From contig JAMPIV010005016.1 in assembly GCA_024509875.1 (NCBI GenBank), positions 1 through 64,000 on the forward strand: a DNA stretch of 64,000 nucleotides, read 5' to 3'. The notes under the pieces were generated by a model. It was not told the DNA's origin. It saw only the letters and a program-made list of their open reading frames with translations, and did not search any database. Shown one piece after another: positions 1-12,386 of this stretch. How positions within the stretch are numbered: position 1 is the stretch's first letter; every line of letters starts with the position of its first letter. A program made the translations under genes and the position numbers. The stretch comes from Oreohelix idahoensis. Taxonomy: Eukaryota > Mollusca > Gastropoda > Stylommatophora > Oreohelicidae.

Positions 1-162
1 ATCAATAAGCTTATGGTCGTTTAATATCGGAATAAAAGTTGTCGAACAGAAGGTTAGGTTTAAGGATGATAAAAGAGAACGAGATGACAGACAAGGATGA
101 AAATGGTCTCCTTTTAACGGGGATAACTTCATTCATGTACAGTTACAAGGAAATTTGGAGGC

Positions 163-310
163 TTATTATTAACCTTCTATCTACATCTCTGCCAAGAGTA
201 ATCTTGCGCGCAGGTAGATACCTTGGACGTCAATATTAGATACTCTTGAGTTTTGGTCACTGTTGGACCACTACTGCAAAGCAGGGGAGGCAATCCGTGA
301 CAATGATAAA
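163..310. repeat. Dispersed repeat family A, copy 1
   Basis: The stretch around ccttctatctacatctctgc, followed by a shared 'ttgagttttggtcactgttggacca'-like block, is matched in the same orientation at about 20.74-20.88 kb. Its first part is matched in inverted orientation at about 15.93-15.98 kb. The copies are clearly diverged, so this is an old interspersed repeat. I do not recognise the family and see no coding capacity in it. The rest of 1-490 shows nothing I can name. Confidence 0.55.
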
Positions 311-489
311 CTAGTGAAAGCTATAAAGTGAATAAGACAGTAAAGAAGACTATTACCCAACAAATTGGAAGATTCTAAAAAGGACATGTTTAGTTTTAAC
401 TTGTGAAACTTTAATTGATTCACCAGTTTGGTATTTTTTATGTATATATACATTTTTTAAATCAACATTCACACACAATCACCACAATA

Positions 490-491
<2 letters not shown>

Positions 492-571
<80 letters not shown>
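492..571. repeat. (TA)n microsatellite
   Basis: This is an uninterrupted TA dinucleotide run of about 80 bp. Open frames reading poly-Tyr-Ile through it are artefacts. Confidence 0.97.
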
Positions 572-1013
<442 letters not shown>

Positions 1014-1355
1014 CCTAATTCTAAGTATAAGGGAAACTTTACTTGACTAAAATCGCATCAGGAATAACGGAGATAATTTCAAAAACATTTTTCCTACATT
1101 GAACGATAGGCAGAAAAGTCCCACATTTTCTGATTTTTATTACATCTTTTGGGATTTCCGTCTCATACGGACGAGGCTAGACTATAAATAGAATCGCCTA
1201 ACAAACTTCGGTCAGTCACGATTTGAAAAACACAGAAAGCGGGGGAAGCAGTGCATATATTAATGCCAGCGTTTGCCTTTCTGCAACTGTAGCAGACCTT
1301 ATTCACCATTGAGGGCCAGTATGTGTGTGTGTACCTGAGGGTAAGACCGAATTTA

Positions 1356-2758
<1,403 letters not shown>

Positions 2759-2760
2759 AC

Positions 2761-2768
<8 letters not shown>

Positions 2769-2797
<29 letters not shown>
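2769..2797. repeat. (TA)n microsatellite, right flank of the Tc1 element
   Basis: This short TA run follows atatgtgta just outside the Tc1 right end. See the tract ending at 1458 for the matching left flank. Confidence 0.9.
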
Positions 2798-2800
<3 letters not shown>

Positions 2801-3317
2801 GCGTATAATTATGATAATTAATCCACTGTGCGGTACGATGTGTATAAGATGTGTAGGAATTGGACTGTGTATTCTGATGAAACTTACAGGCTCATGTGTA
2901 CTTCTAGAGGCAAAGCCCGCCTTCGGAAATATTTAAATATATTGAGAGAGATGGCTAATTGTGTCTGTAAGTTGGGAAATGTATTTAAAGAAGTATTTCT
3001 TGAATGGAATGAGACACTTGACAGGAACATAAACAAGGATAAAAGGGATTGATTCACAGTATCGTTTGACATATTGTTAAATAGTTTTACTCACAACCAA
3101 ATTATTGTATGGAGGAAAATCATGGGATGATACTTATAAATTTAAAAGGTAGAATTAAATTGTGATCATTTTGTATTAAAATGATTGTTGTTGTCTACAC
3201 TATATCTTTTGCGTCTGCTGGCACGCTTATCTGAAACTGTCTATTGTCCCCATCTGTGTCATAAGAGGGGTATAGATAGATAATACAGGGATTGCGTTTG
3301 AATTCATTTCAGGTTTA
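2798..3317. other. Anonymous interval; part resembles a repeat near 34.9 kb
   Basis: I recognise no gene here. A 74-codon open frame at 2828-3052 has no motif I know. The stretch at about 3215-3290 (ctggcac...tctgaaactgtct...tagatagataatacag) resembles the minus strand of about 34,850-34,940, so it is probably a scrap of an interspersed repeat. Confidence 0.35.
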
Positions 3318-3322
3318 ATCCT
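3318..3322. repeat. 5-bp target site duplication (atcct), left
   Basis: The bases atcct immediately precede the left LTR and are repeated exactly at 12640-12644 after the right LTR. A 5-bp duplication is normal for Ty3/gypsy-type integrases and fixes both element borders. Confidence 0.9.
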
Positions 3323-5339
3323 TGTAGTGGATTTTGATGGTATTGTATGGTGGTGTTATCACCTAGTGTGATGCGTGAGGTCAGCTGTGAAGGCTCCTGA
3401 GATAATTGTAACTGTGAATATACAGAAGGCCCTTTCGTGCTACCACTTTATGACCTCACACATATCTTTTTTTTTACTAATGAATGTGGCTACGTTAAAA
3501 TCTAGGGTACTGAATGCAATGTGTTGTATGGACATATACACACACCCACAGATATTAATTAAGTCTAATACTATCAATAAAATTTATAACACAATGAACT
3601 AAATTCAGCTGGTTAAATTTAGAATAGAAAATCTTTTTTTAAATTTATTTGTTCTGAACCAAGGTTTTATTTTGGCCAGAACTTATGCAAAGATTTTGAA
3701 ATTTATGAATGAATGGCATGAATAAATGGCATGTTAAATGAAAGATGTTTACATATGCAATCTTCAAGATTAATTATAGTATTACTGTTCGTAATGTTAA
3801 TTTTCCTGGGAAAACTATGAATGGATGTGCTGTTGGGGTGGCTTCATCCCTCCCTGTTTATGCCTACACAGCATTGTCCATTAATGATGGAAGGAAATGG
3901 GATGCTTCAGTAGTAAATTCTCTTGGGTGCTAGTTTTATGAAGTTGGTGTAAGTTCAGCAGGCCAGCTAGCCTACTTAACTTTGCCAGATTTGTTCTGGT
4001 GCTGGAATATGATGGCCCCACCTCTCCGTGCTTGAGCAATACACAGATGTTCTGTCGAAATGTACCCTGCACGGGTCCTCACTTCAATTATTAATCAGCA
4101 TTTGACACCACCTTAGTGTCAAGATCGAACTCACAGCTCTGAAATAAAGTATTGGTTTTTGCTCAGAACCTTACCTAATAAGCCACTTCTACACATAACA
4201 CATTACAATAACACCACATAAACAGGGTCAGTTCTCTCTGACCAGACAGCACATCTTACCTAGTTGGTTTCGCATAGGGTAAGTTTCCCCAGTCTACAGA
4301 TTCTGAAATAGGTGCATTATCTCACTGCCATACAATAGGATAAGTGATATGATTCACTGTTCTCAACACTTGATCACCCCTTCCTAAACCTTGCTGTAGT
4401 TTATATATTGTTTGTCCCTAGACCCTGAACTAGGGCGGGGGGTCCAGAGCGAATCCTTACTTGTTTGTAAGGCTAGATTTCGATATGGCAGTATCAAATC
4501 ACTCGGACATTAAACAATATTCAAAATATATACAAAGAAATAATTTCAATCTTACCAGATTATGAATAAAGAACACAGAAATGCTAGCAAAACTCAGCTG
4601 AGCTGCTGGCTATAGTATGGCGTCCCTGAACTTATTTCAATTTATTTCATTTGGAAATCACCACACTTGAAATTTACTGTGTCTATCACTGGACAACTAT
4701 TGAGGAATGGCAAAAAAGCTCGTCTGAGCGCGGATAATATGATTGTCTGTGGCCAATCAATGCCTTGGTTTTTTTTTTAAATTCAAATTTCCTACACTAA
4801 AGTCATTTCAGTCATGCTTCAGTCAAGTATGGATTTTTATCTGTTAGTCTGTCCGTCTCTACTTGCGTTTTTACAAAAACGTACTTGATTTTTGAACCAA
4901 CCTTTCTCTCCCCTCCAAAATTTTGTCGTTAAAAGTTATTTTTAGACACAGCTCCCACCAATATCCCTTCTCTTCCATGCTAATTAGATTTGAACACCTG
5001 CGTCTCAAGGTCGCGATTTTTTGTGCAAATAGCGACACTTTTGATTCAATGCAGTCTTTCGCTGTTGTGAACAACACTGTCTTTTGTCATTATTTTCATT
5101 ATTATCTATCCGTCTGTAAAATTAAAAACATATTATTTCACTGCTCAGAATGGGCCATCCGGCCAGCTAATTTTTATATTCCTAACATTAATATTAAGAA
5201 AAAGTTACTTTTTAAATTTTGTAATATTTCAAGCATCTGCGTTTAGCCGCTGAATTCAAATCAAAGGCTTGGTATCGCAAAAGCGTCCGTTTCCGTACCT
5301 CGTGTCAATTTTGGGGACGTGAATTTTTTTTTCCTCCGT

Positions 5340-5380
<41 letters not shown>

Positions 5381-5637
5381 GTGCGTCTCCTTAGCCTTGC
5401 TAGTCTCACGCAATTTTTTTTCAGTCATATTTTTTTTTTTCCTTTTGATCCGCCGTTCTCATCCCTCCAAATGGTAACCGTTTTGATTTCCCGTCTAACA
5501 AGTCAATTTTTATGGAGGGTGATGACCCGCGGTCAGGGCGATCATGTACTATCAGCAGCTTACGCGTTATGTGTTTATCCCTACATTTTATCCTTTGGAG
5601 ATATTTTTACGTTGTATCACTTGTTAATTTTATGACA
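3323..5637 (-). repeat. 3' LTR of the Gmr1-like element (2,315 bp)
   Basis: It starts tgtagtgg and ends ttttatgaca on the plus strand. It is nearly identical to 10344-12639. Differences I can see are single bases near 4237 (t/g), 5064 (t/c) and 5569 (g/t), and short length changes in T, C and TA runs. It contains a run of 38 C at 5341-5378, which reads as poly-G on the element's sense strand. Small open frames in it recur in the other LTR only because the LTRs are copies. Confidence 0.95.
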
Positions 5638-5652
5638 CATCTCCCCACTTGA
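5638..5652 (-). promoter_or_regulatory. Polypurine tract of the Gmr1-like element
   Basis: Read on the minus strand, the bases abutting the 3' LTR are aagtggggagatg, a purine-rich block of the kind used to prime plus-strand DNA synthesis. It lies about 75 bp past the pol stop codon. Assignment is by position and composition only. Confidence 0.7.
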
Positions 5653-5724
5653 AAACATGCCTACGGCAAGTTCTAAAACCAGTGATACACATAGATAAAA
5701 TCTCTCCTCCCGTCTGCCATTACT

Positions 5725-6804
5725 CTAATTTTGATCACAGGGGTGCCGACTGAGGAAATCTGCACCGACATTCAATTTGCCTGGGATATATTGGATACTA
5801 AACTGATAAGGTTGAAGCAATAAAGACCACCTCAGCAATCTTGCGTTTTCATGCTTAGCCTGAGATAAGAATACGAGAGGCTGATGATCCGTCTCCACCA
5901 CAAAAGTCCTACCATACAGATAGATTTGAAACTTCTTTATTGCCCAGATTAACGCTAAACATTCTTTTTCGCTTGTGGAGTATCCTTGTTCCGCCTTATT
6001 CAATTTGCGGCTTGCATAAGCGACTGGTTTCAGTTCCCCATCAGGTGAAGATGATCTTTGCAACAAAGCCCCTCCGAGTCCTACATTACTTGCATCGGTT
6101 CTTAAGACAAAGTCCTGTGTCAAATCAGGCAGTTTGAGAATAGGCCTGCTAGTGAGTTTTTCCTTTAACTCTTGGAACGCTAGTTCACATTGTGCAGTCC
6201 AAATAATTTTATCTGGAAGTCCCTTGCGAGTCAGATCAGTCAGAGGAGCACAAATAGCGTTAAAATTTTTGATGTATTTCTGATAAAATCCGCATAACGA
6301 CACGAATGATCGCACGTCCTTTTTTGTTTGTGGTCTAGGTGCTCTCTGCAGTTTTTCCAAGTTCTTAGGATCAGGGGTCATGTTACCCTGATATACAGTG
6401 TGTCCCAAGAATTCCAACTCTTTGCATCCAATACAACATTTTGTTGGCCTAGCAGTTAAGTTCGCCTCCCGAAGTCTATTAAATAACATTTCTAGAGCTT
6501 CAATGTGTTCTTCAAATGTCTCTGTGGCGACGAGAATATCATCCATGAAATTCGTGATACATGGGTTATTCAGGGGATCCAACAATTTGCGCATCATCCT
6601 TGAAAATACACTCGGAGCATTTTTCAGTCCGAATGGTAGCATATTGAATTCATAATGTCCATCCGAAGTGCTAAAAGCCAAATAAGGTCTCACTTCAGGC
6701 TTCACTGGGATCTGGTAATATCCTTTACTAAGATCCACCTTTGAAAAGTATTTTGCCTTGTTCAGTCTGGCAAATAACTGTTTTGTGTCTGGTAATGGAT
6801 CCAC
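5725..6804 (-). CDS. pol: Gmr1-like pol, C-terminal part: reverse transcriptase core and RNase H
   Basis: This frame carries most of the RT domain and all of RNase H (359 codons from its first Met). The true protein enters from the upstream frame. RT landmarks are KVDLSKGYYQI (residues 22-32) and the catalytic FMDDI box (D88, D89), followed by LEFLGH. The RNase H active-site residues are all present: D237 in RTDAS, E281 in SEKEC, D306 in VETDHQ and D349 in GADFLSR. The stop comes ten codons after that last motif, and no integrase follows. In ordinary gypsy elements integrase would come next; here it lies upstream. The frame is separated from the preceding one by a single-base slip at a run of four T (6829-6832). 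Confidence 0.93.
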   Translation of the reverse strand: MDPLPDTKQLFARLNKAKYFSKVDLSKGYYQIPVKPEVRPYLAFSTSDGHYEFNMLPFGLKNAPSVFSRMMRKLLDPLNNPCITNFMDDILVATETFEEHIEALEMLFNRLREANLTARPTKCCIGCKELEFLGHTVYQGNMTPDPKNLEKLQRAPRPQTKKDVRSFVSLCGFYQKYIKNFNAICAPLTDLTRKGLPDKIIWTAQCELAFQELKEKLTSRPILKLPDLTQDFVLRTDASNVGLGGALLQRSSSPDGELKPVAYASRKLNKAEQGYSTSEKECLALIWAIKKFQIYLYGRTFVVETDHQPLVFLSQAKHENARLLRWSLLLQPYQFSIQYIPGKLNVGADFLSRHPCDQN

Positions 6805-9800
6805 TTGTCCTTCTGTGACAGCATTCAGTTTTCCTGTAATCTATGCACAGTCTGTGTTCCCCAGACGGTTTCCTCAACAAAACGACACTAGAACTAAAAG
6901 ATGATTCACTGTGCGAAATAATCCCCTCCTTCAACAAATAATCTATTTCTTCCTTCAATGCCTTCTCCTTCGCGAACGGAATAGAATAGGCTCTCATACA
7001 GATTGGGTTTGAGTCTACCAGTTTCATGTCATACTGTAGCAAATTTGTATGGCCTGGTTTATCTGTTAGTACATCTGTATGTTCCTCCAGAACCTGTTGA
7101 ACTCTCTCCCTCTGGTTTTTAGTCAGGTGCTTACTGACTTTTACCTGTGCTGCTGTTTCACAAGGATGTAATGGGTATTCATGTGAGGTGAGTGGTTCCT
7201 TTTGCATCTGGGTTGCAATAGCCAAGGTCAATAAGGGGGTGCTTTCCTGGAGTGGTCTGTCCAGATACTTCTTTAATAAGTTTACATGATAAACTTTCTC
7301 CTTCCCCTTTTTGTCAATTTTATAGTTTGTTCTAGACACCTTCTCTAGAACCGTATATGGACCTTGCCAACCAATTTGTAATTTATTCTGGCTACCGGGT
7401 AGTAGAAGAAGCACCTTCTCTCCCACAGCTAGTTCTCGGTCCTTTGCCTTCCTATTAAAATATGCTGCATGTTTCTTCCTGGCTTGTTTCAAATTATCAT
7501 TTGCCAGTTTCCATCCAGCTTTCAAACGAGTGGTCAGTTCGTTCACATATTGATAAGATGAGGTAACAGGTTCTTCCGCCTTCTCATCCGTCCAGGTCCT
7601 TAATAAAGCTTCTAAAGGACCTTTTATTGGCCTCCCAAATAGCAGAGTTGCGGGAGCCATCCCGGTTGAACTATGGGGTACCTCCCGATACGCAAACAAT
7701 GCGGCGGGCAGGAATTGATCCCACAGATCCGGTTTTTCGTGTGCCAGCTTTCTCAGGATAGAAATGAGAGTCCCGTTGAACCTCTCTACCTGGCCGTTCC
7801 CTTGTGGATGGTACGGACTACAATGAAAGTGTCTGGCTTGAAATAGTTTAAAAACTTCTTCCGTTAGTTTCCCTTTGAACTGAGATCCATTATCCGTCAA
7901 GATTTGATGCGGGAATCCTAATCGGGTGAATATTGTAAGTAGTGCCTCTGCTACATGTTTTGAATCAATTGATGGCAGGGCTACCGCCTCTCCCCACATA
8001 GAACAAGTGTCCACCAGAGTAAGGATGTAACTGTTCCTCCTCTTGGTCCGAGTGAGAGGTCCCACAATATCCACTGCAACCCTCTCAAAAGGTGTTCCCA
8101 CTATGGGCATTTCCCCTAGAGTTGCAGGAGCAGTCCAGTGCTTTGGAGCTACCCTTTGACATTCAGGGCAGGATTTGACATATCTTTTTATATCCTCCGT
8201 TATCCCTGGCCAGAAGTAATGACAAGCTATACGCTGTCCTGTGGCGCTGATCCCCATGTGACCACTGAAGGGAATCGCATGCCCGAGTTCCATCACTTTA
8301 TCTCTATATGAGGTGGGAAGAACCAGCTGGTTGTGACCATTTGTTCCAGTTCCGGCCTTCCTGTATAATAGTTTATTCTTCATGAAATATTCCCCCTTGC
8401 TCGGAGGTGTGTGGCATTTGGGCAATTTTTTAAAACATGGCTTGAGTGTCCTATCCTCAGCCTGCGCCTTTCTCATCTCCTCTGGATGAGCATTTATAGG
8501 TTCACCTTCTTCCTCCTTCTTCTGTGACCTGGTCTGCACTGTCGCCATGATCACAGGTTTCTCGGGATTCCCCAAGAAGACGTATCTACACCCCAATATC
8601 AGAGGGTAGATTGGTTCATCTATCACTGCTGCTCTGATTTCTCCTTCCACATAGCGAGTTTTCACCGTTATCCTTGCGATGGGAAGTGTCATGAGTGGTA
8701 TGTCCTTAGTCGCCCCTTGTATTTCCACTGTTTCTGTGGTATACTGACTTGGGTCCACTAGGCTAGACTTCACAACTGAATCATAATCCAAACCTGTATC
8801 ATAAAGGCACCTTATGGTGACCCCATTACAAATAACATCCTCACAAACTGGGGGGTGATAAGGTTCCTGTTGTCCATTAGGATTAACCTTTAATCTTTGC
8901 GTCCCCGACTTCATTGCAGCAATGTTTGAAGGTTTCCTTCTACAAAATTCGGTGTTATGGTTATCTTTCTTGCACCATTTACACCATCTTTTTCCTTGGT
9001 TCAACGGTTTTCTTTCATTGAACTTTTGGTCATTGAACTGTGAGTTTCTGTCGCGATAGTCATTTCTTGGCCGCTCAAAGTTTGTCCTACTTTTATTTCC
9101 CTGCTCTCTATTATCAAATTTATTAAATTGCTGTGGAGCTTTAAAATTGTCTATGTGCTTCTTTTTAGCACCACTTACCTCTGCCTGGGCTGCCTGATAC
9201 CTCTCAGCGACATTTAAAACCTCTCCCAACTTCTCTGCACCTTGTTCCATGAGAAATTTTCTCATGTCTGGAGCCATGGACTCTCTCAATTGCTCAATCA
9301 TGATCATTTCTTTAAGATCTTGGGTCTTCCCCAGAGCAGTCCATTTCTCCAAATAGGTTTCTAGTCTAGCAGAGAATTGGTGGTATGTCTCCCCAGACAA
9401 CAGTTTGGCATTTCTAAATTTCTTACGATAAAATTCACCATTCTTCTCGTACCTTAATAACAAAGCCTGCTTTAACATGTCATAATTGTCTTGGTCTTCC
9501 CTGTTCATTTTAGCAAAGACTTCATAAGAAGTACCTCTCAGTCCTTGTGATAACTTTAAACTCCACCTCTCTCTCTCTAACCCATATGTAGTAGCTAATA
9601 ACTCAAAACGTCCTAGGTACCCCTCTATGTCATCGTCTTTTTCAACAAAATGGTCTAAATGAAACCCCATAGCTGAGTTTGAGGCTCCCAGACTAGGCGT
9701 AGCATCTGAGGCAAAAGGGCTGGCACCATTTTCAGGAGCCTGGCCTTGTAATTCCAGCTCCCTTAGTCGTAATTCGTGCTCCCTTTGCAACCTTCTATCT

Positions 9801-9898
9801 TCTGCCTCCCTTTCGGCAGTCAATCTTTTTTTCTTCTGCCTCCCTTTCGGCCTTTTTATCTTCTGCCTCCCTTTGCTGTCGTTTGTCTTCTGCCTCAA
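6728..9898 (-). CDS. gag-pol: Gmr1-like gag-pol middle: capsid, zinc knuckle, protease, integrase, start of RT
   Basis: This is one open frame of 1,056 codons. Its N-terminal third is a Gag capsid with a SCAN-like segment (FRNAKLLSGETYHQF to EVLNVAERYQ). A nucleocapsid knuckle follows with spacing C-x2-C-x4-H-x4-C (CKWCKKDNHNTEFC, about 8.94-8.98 kb). The protease has the catalytic DTG in LYDTG (8792-8800). The integrase has an HHCC zinc-binding module (GHMGIS...CPECQRV) and a DDE core with D in VDIVG, D in TDNGSQF and E in GQVERFNG. After a linker comes the RT N-terminus (VVLLRKPSG, LCIDYRKT). Beyond about 6830 the frame turns to nonsense because of a one-base slip, and RT continues in the frame ending at 5725. 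Integrase-before-RT is the diagnostic oddity. SCAN domains of vertebrate zinc-finger proteins are thought to descend from this kind of capsid. Confidence 0.93.
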   Translation of the reverse strand: MRQKTNDSKGRQKIKRPKGRQKKKRLTAEREAEDRRLQREHELRLRELELQGQAPENGASPFASDATPSLGASNSAMGFHLDHFVEKDDDIEGYLGRFELLATTYGLERERWSLKLSQGLRGTSYEVFAKMNREDQDNYDMLKQALLLRYEKNGEFYRKKFRNAKLLSGETYHQFSARLETYLEKWTALGKTQDLKEMIMIEQLRESMAPDMRKFLMEQGAEKLGEVLNVAERYQAAQAEVSGAKKKHIDNFKAPQQFNKFDNREQGNKSRTNFERPRNDYRDRNSQFNDQKFNERKPLNQGKRWCKWCKKDNHNTEFCRRKPSNIAAMKSGTQRLKVNPNGQQEPYHPPVCEDVICNGVTIRCLYDTGLDYDSVVKSSLVDPSQYTTETVEIQGATKDIPLMTLPIARITVKTRYVEGEIRAAVIDEPIYPLILGCRYVFLGNPEKPVIMATVQTRSQKKEEEGEPINAHPEEMRKAQAEDRTLKPCFKKLPKCHTPPSKGEYFMKNKLLYRKAGTGTNGHNQLVLPTSYRDKVMELGHAIPFSGHMGISATGQRIACHYFWPGITEDIKRYVKSCPECQRVAPKHWTAPATLGEMPIVGTPFERVAVDIVGPLTRTKRRNSYILTLVDTCSMWGEAVALPSIDSKHVAEALLTIFTRLGFPHQILTDNGSQFKGKLTEEVFKLFQARHFHCSPYHPQGNGQVERFNGTLISILRKLAHEKPDLWDQFLPAALFAYREVPHSSTGMAPATLLFGRPIKGPLEALLRTWTDEKAEEPVTSSYQYVNELTTRLKAGWKLANDNLKQARKKHAAYFNRKAKDRELAVGEKVLLLLPGSQNKLQIGWQGPYTVLEKVSRTNYKIDKKGKEKVYHVNLLKKYLDRPLQESTPLLTLAIATQMQKEPLTSHEYPLHPCETAAQVKVSKHLTKNQRERVQQVLEEHTDVLTDKPGHTNLLQYDMKLVDSNPICMRAYSIPFAKEKALKEEIDYLLKEGIISHSESSFSSSVVLLRKPSGEHRLCIDYRKTECCHRRTSGSITRHKTVICQTEQGKILFKGGS

Positions 9899-10112
9899 TC
9901 TGCAGCCTCTTAGTCTCAGCCTCTAACCTCTTCTCTTCAGCCAACCTTTCAGACTCTAATTTTCTTTCAGCCTCTTTTTCTAATCTCCTTTCTTCCCGTT
10001 CAATATATTTATCACATTCAGCCGTTACGTATTGAATTAAAATCTGACCATCCATTCCCATCTCCTTTGCGGTCAGCACAGCAGCTGATCGGAATTTTGC
10101 TAGCTCCGCCAT
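9795..10112 (-). CDS. gag: Gmr1-like gag, N-terminal coiled-coil
   Basis: The Gag start is most likely the Met at 10112 (MAELAKFRSAAVLTAKEMG). The open frame extends 18 codons further upstream, but without a match to the style of the rest. The segment is strongly charged, with Glu/Lys/Arg heptad-like repeats such as EAEDKK and REAEEKK, and predicts a long coiled coil. The DNA encoding it is internally repetitive (tcttctgcctccctttcggc-like units). The frame changes at a run of seven T at 9826-9832, after which the capsid frame takes over. A single-base slip there, in sequencing or in the genome, explains the split. Confidence 0.8.
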   Translation of the reverse strand: MAELAKFRSAAVLTAKEMGMDGQILIQYVTAECDKYIEREERRLEKEAERKLESERLAEEKRLEAETKRLQIEAEDKRQQREAEDKKAEREAEEKKIDCRKGGRR

Positions 10113-10343
10113 ACTTTTTAGACAATATAATAATATACAAGATAAATCTCTAACCACTAAATACACTAAGTACTTCTTATGACTATAGTCTAACTAATTC
10201 TAACTAACCAGTTAACTAATTAATTATTACTGGCTGTGAAGATTCACCAACTTTTATCTGCAGTTCCCCTAATTTTATTTCTCCCACCAGGAGATCCTAA
10301 TATTACTGTTGGGCTAATTATCCCTGGACAAGACCCCAATATA
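10113..10343 (-). other. Leader between 5' LTR and gag of the Gmr1-like element
   Basis: About 230 bp separate the 5' LTR from the gag start. Read on the minus strand, the leader opens tatattggggtcttgtccag. A primer-binding site normally starts TGG close to the LTR, and tggggtcttgtcc begins four bases in. I cannot match it confidently to a particular tRNA, so no primer is named. Confidence 0.5.
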
Positions 10344-12353
10344 TGTAGTGGATTTTGATGGTATTGTATGGTGGTGTTATCACCTAGTGTGATGCGTGAG
10401 GTCAGCTGTGAAGGCTCCTGAGATAATTGTAACTGTGAATATACAGAAGGCCCTTTCGTGCTACCACTTTATGACCTCACACATATCTTTTTTTTTACTA
10501 ATGAATGTGGCTACGTTAAAATCTAGGGTACTGAATGCAATGTGTTGTATGGACATATACACACACCCACAGATATTAATTAAGTCTAATACTATCAATA
10601 AAATTTATAACACAATGAACTAAATTCAGCTGGTTAAATTTAGAATAGAAAATCTTTTTTTAAATTTATTTGTTCTGAACCAAGGTTTTATTTTGGCCAG
10701 AACTTATGCAAAGATTTTGAAATTTATGAATGAATGGCATGAATAAATGGCATGTTAAATGAAAGATGTTTACATATGCAATCTTCAAGATTAATTATAG
10801 TATTACTGTTCGTAATGTTAATTTTCCTGGGAAAACTATGAATGGATGTGCTGTTGGGGTGGCTTCATCCCTCCCTGTTTATGCCTACACAGCATTGTCC
10901 ATTAATGATGGAAGGAAATGGGATGCTTCAGTAGTAAATTCTCTTGGGTGCTAGTTTTATGAAGTTGGTGTAAGTTCAGCAGGCCAGCTAGCCTACTTAA
11001 CTTTGCCAGATTTGTTCTGGTGCTGGAATATGATGGCCCCACCTCTCCGTGCTTGAGCAATACACAGATGTTCTGTCGAAATGTACCCTGCACGGGTCCT
11101 CACTTCAATTATTAATCAGCATTTGACACCACCTTAGTGTCAAGATCGAACTCACAGCTCTGAAATAAAGTATTGGTTTTTGCTCAGAACCTTACCTAAT
11201 AAGCCACTTCTACACATAACACATTACAATAACACCACATAAACAGGGTCAGGTCTCTCTGACCAGACAGCACATCTTACCTAGTTGGTTTCGCATAGGG
11301 TAAGTTTCCCCAGTCTACAGATTCTGAAATAGGTGCATTATCTCACTGCCATACAATAGGATAAGTGATATGATTCACTGTTCTCAACACTTGATCACCC
11401 CTTCCTAAACCTTGCTGTAGTTTATATATTGTTTGTCCCTAGACCCTGAACTAGGGCGGGGGGTCCAGAGCGAATCCTTACTTGTTTGTAAGGCTAGATT
11501 TCGATATGGCAGTATCAAATCACTCGACATTAAACAATATTCAAAATATACAAAGAAATAATTTCAATCTTACCAGATTATGAATAAAGAACACAGAAAT
11601 GCTAGCAAAACTCAGCTGAGCTGCTGGCTATAGTATGGCGTCCCTGAACTTATTTCAATTTATTTCATTTGGAAATCACCACACTTGAAATTTACTGTGT
11701 CTATCACTGGACAACTATTGAGGAATGGCAAAAAAGCTCGTCTGAGCGCGGATAATATGATTGTCTGTGGCCAATCAATGCCTTGGTTTTTTTAAATTCA
11801 AATTTCCTACACTAAAGTCATTTCAGTCATGCTTCAGTCAAGTATGGATTTTTATCTGTTAGTCTGTCCGTCTCTACTTGCGTTTTTACAAAAACGTACT
11901 TGATTTTTGAACCAACCTTTCTCTCCCCTCCAAAATTTTGTCGTTAAAAGTTATTTTTAGACACAGCTCCCACCAATATCCCTTCTCTTCCATGCTAATT
12001 AGATTTGAACACCTGCGTCTCAAGGTCGCGATTTTTTGTGCAAATAGCGACACTTTTGATTCAATGCAGTCTTTCGCTGCTGTGAACAACACTGTCTTTT
12101 GTCATTATTTTCATTATTATCTATCCGTCTGTAAAATTAAAAACATATTATTTCACTGCTCAGAATGGGCCATCCGGCCAGCTAATTTTTTATATTCCTA
12201 ACATTAATATTAAGAAAAAGTTACTTTTTAAATTTTGTAATATTTCAAGCATCTGCGTTTAGCCGCTGAATTCAAATCAAAGGCTTGGTATCGCAAAAGC
12301 GTCCGTTTCCGTACCTCGTGTCAATTTTGGGGACGTGAATTTTTTCCTCCGTT

Positions 12354-12386
<33 letters not shown>

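Noticed and set aside
3375..5246. Small frames repeated at 10396-12201
   Set aside because: They are identical because they lie in the two LTRs. None has a motif, and LTRs of this group are non-coding.
10320..10343. A named tRNA primer for the Gmr1-like element
   Set aside because: The sequence tggggtcttgtcc next to the LTR fits the position but I cannot match it to a specific tRNA without a search.
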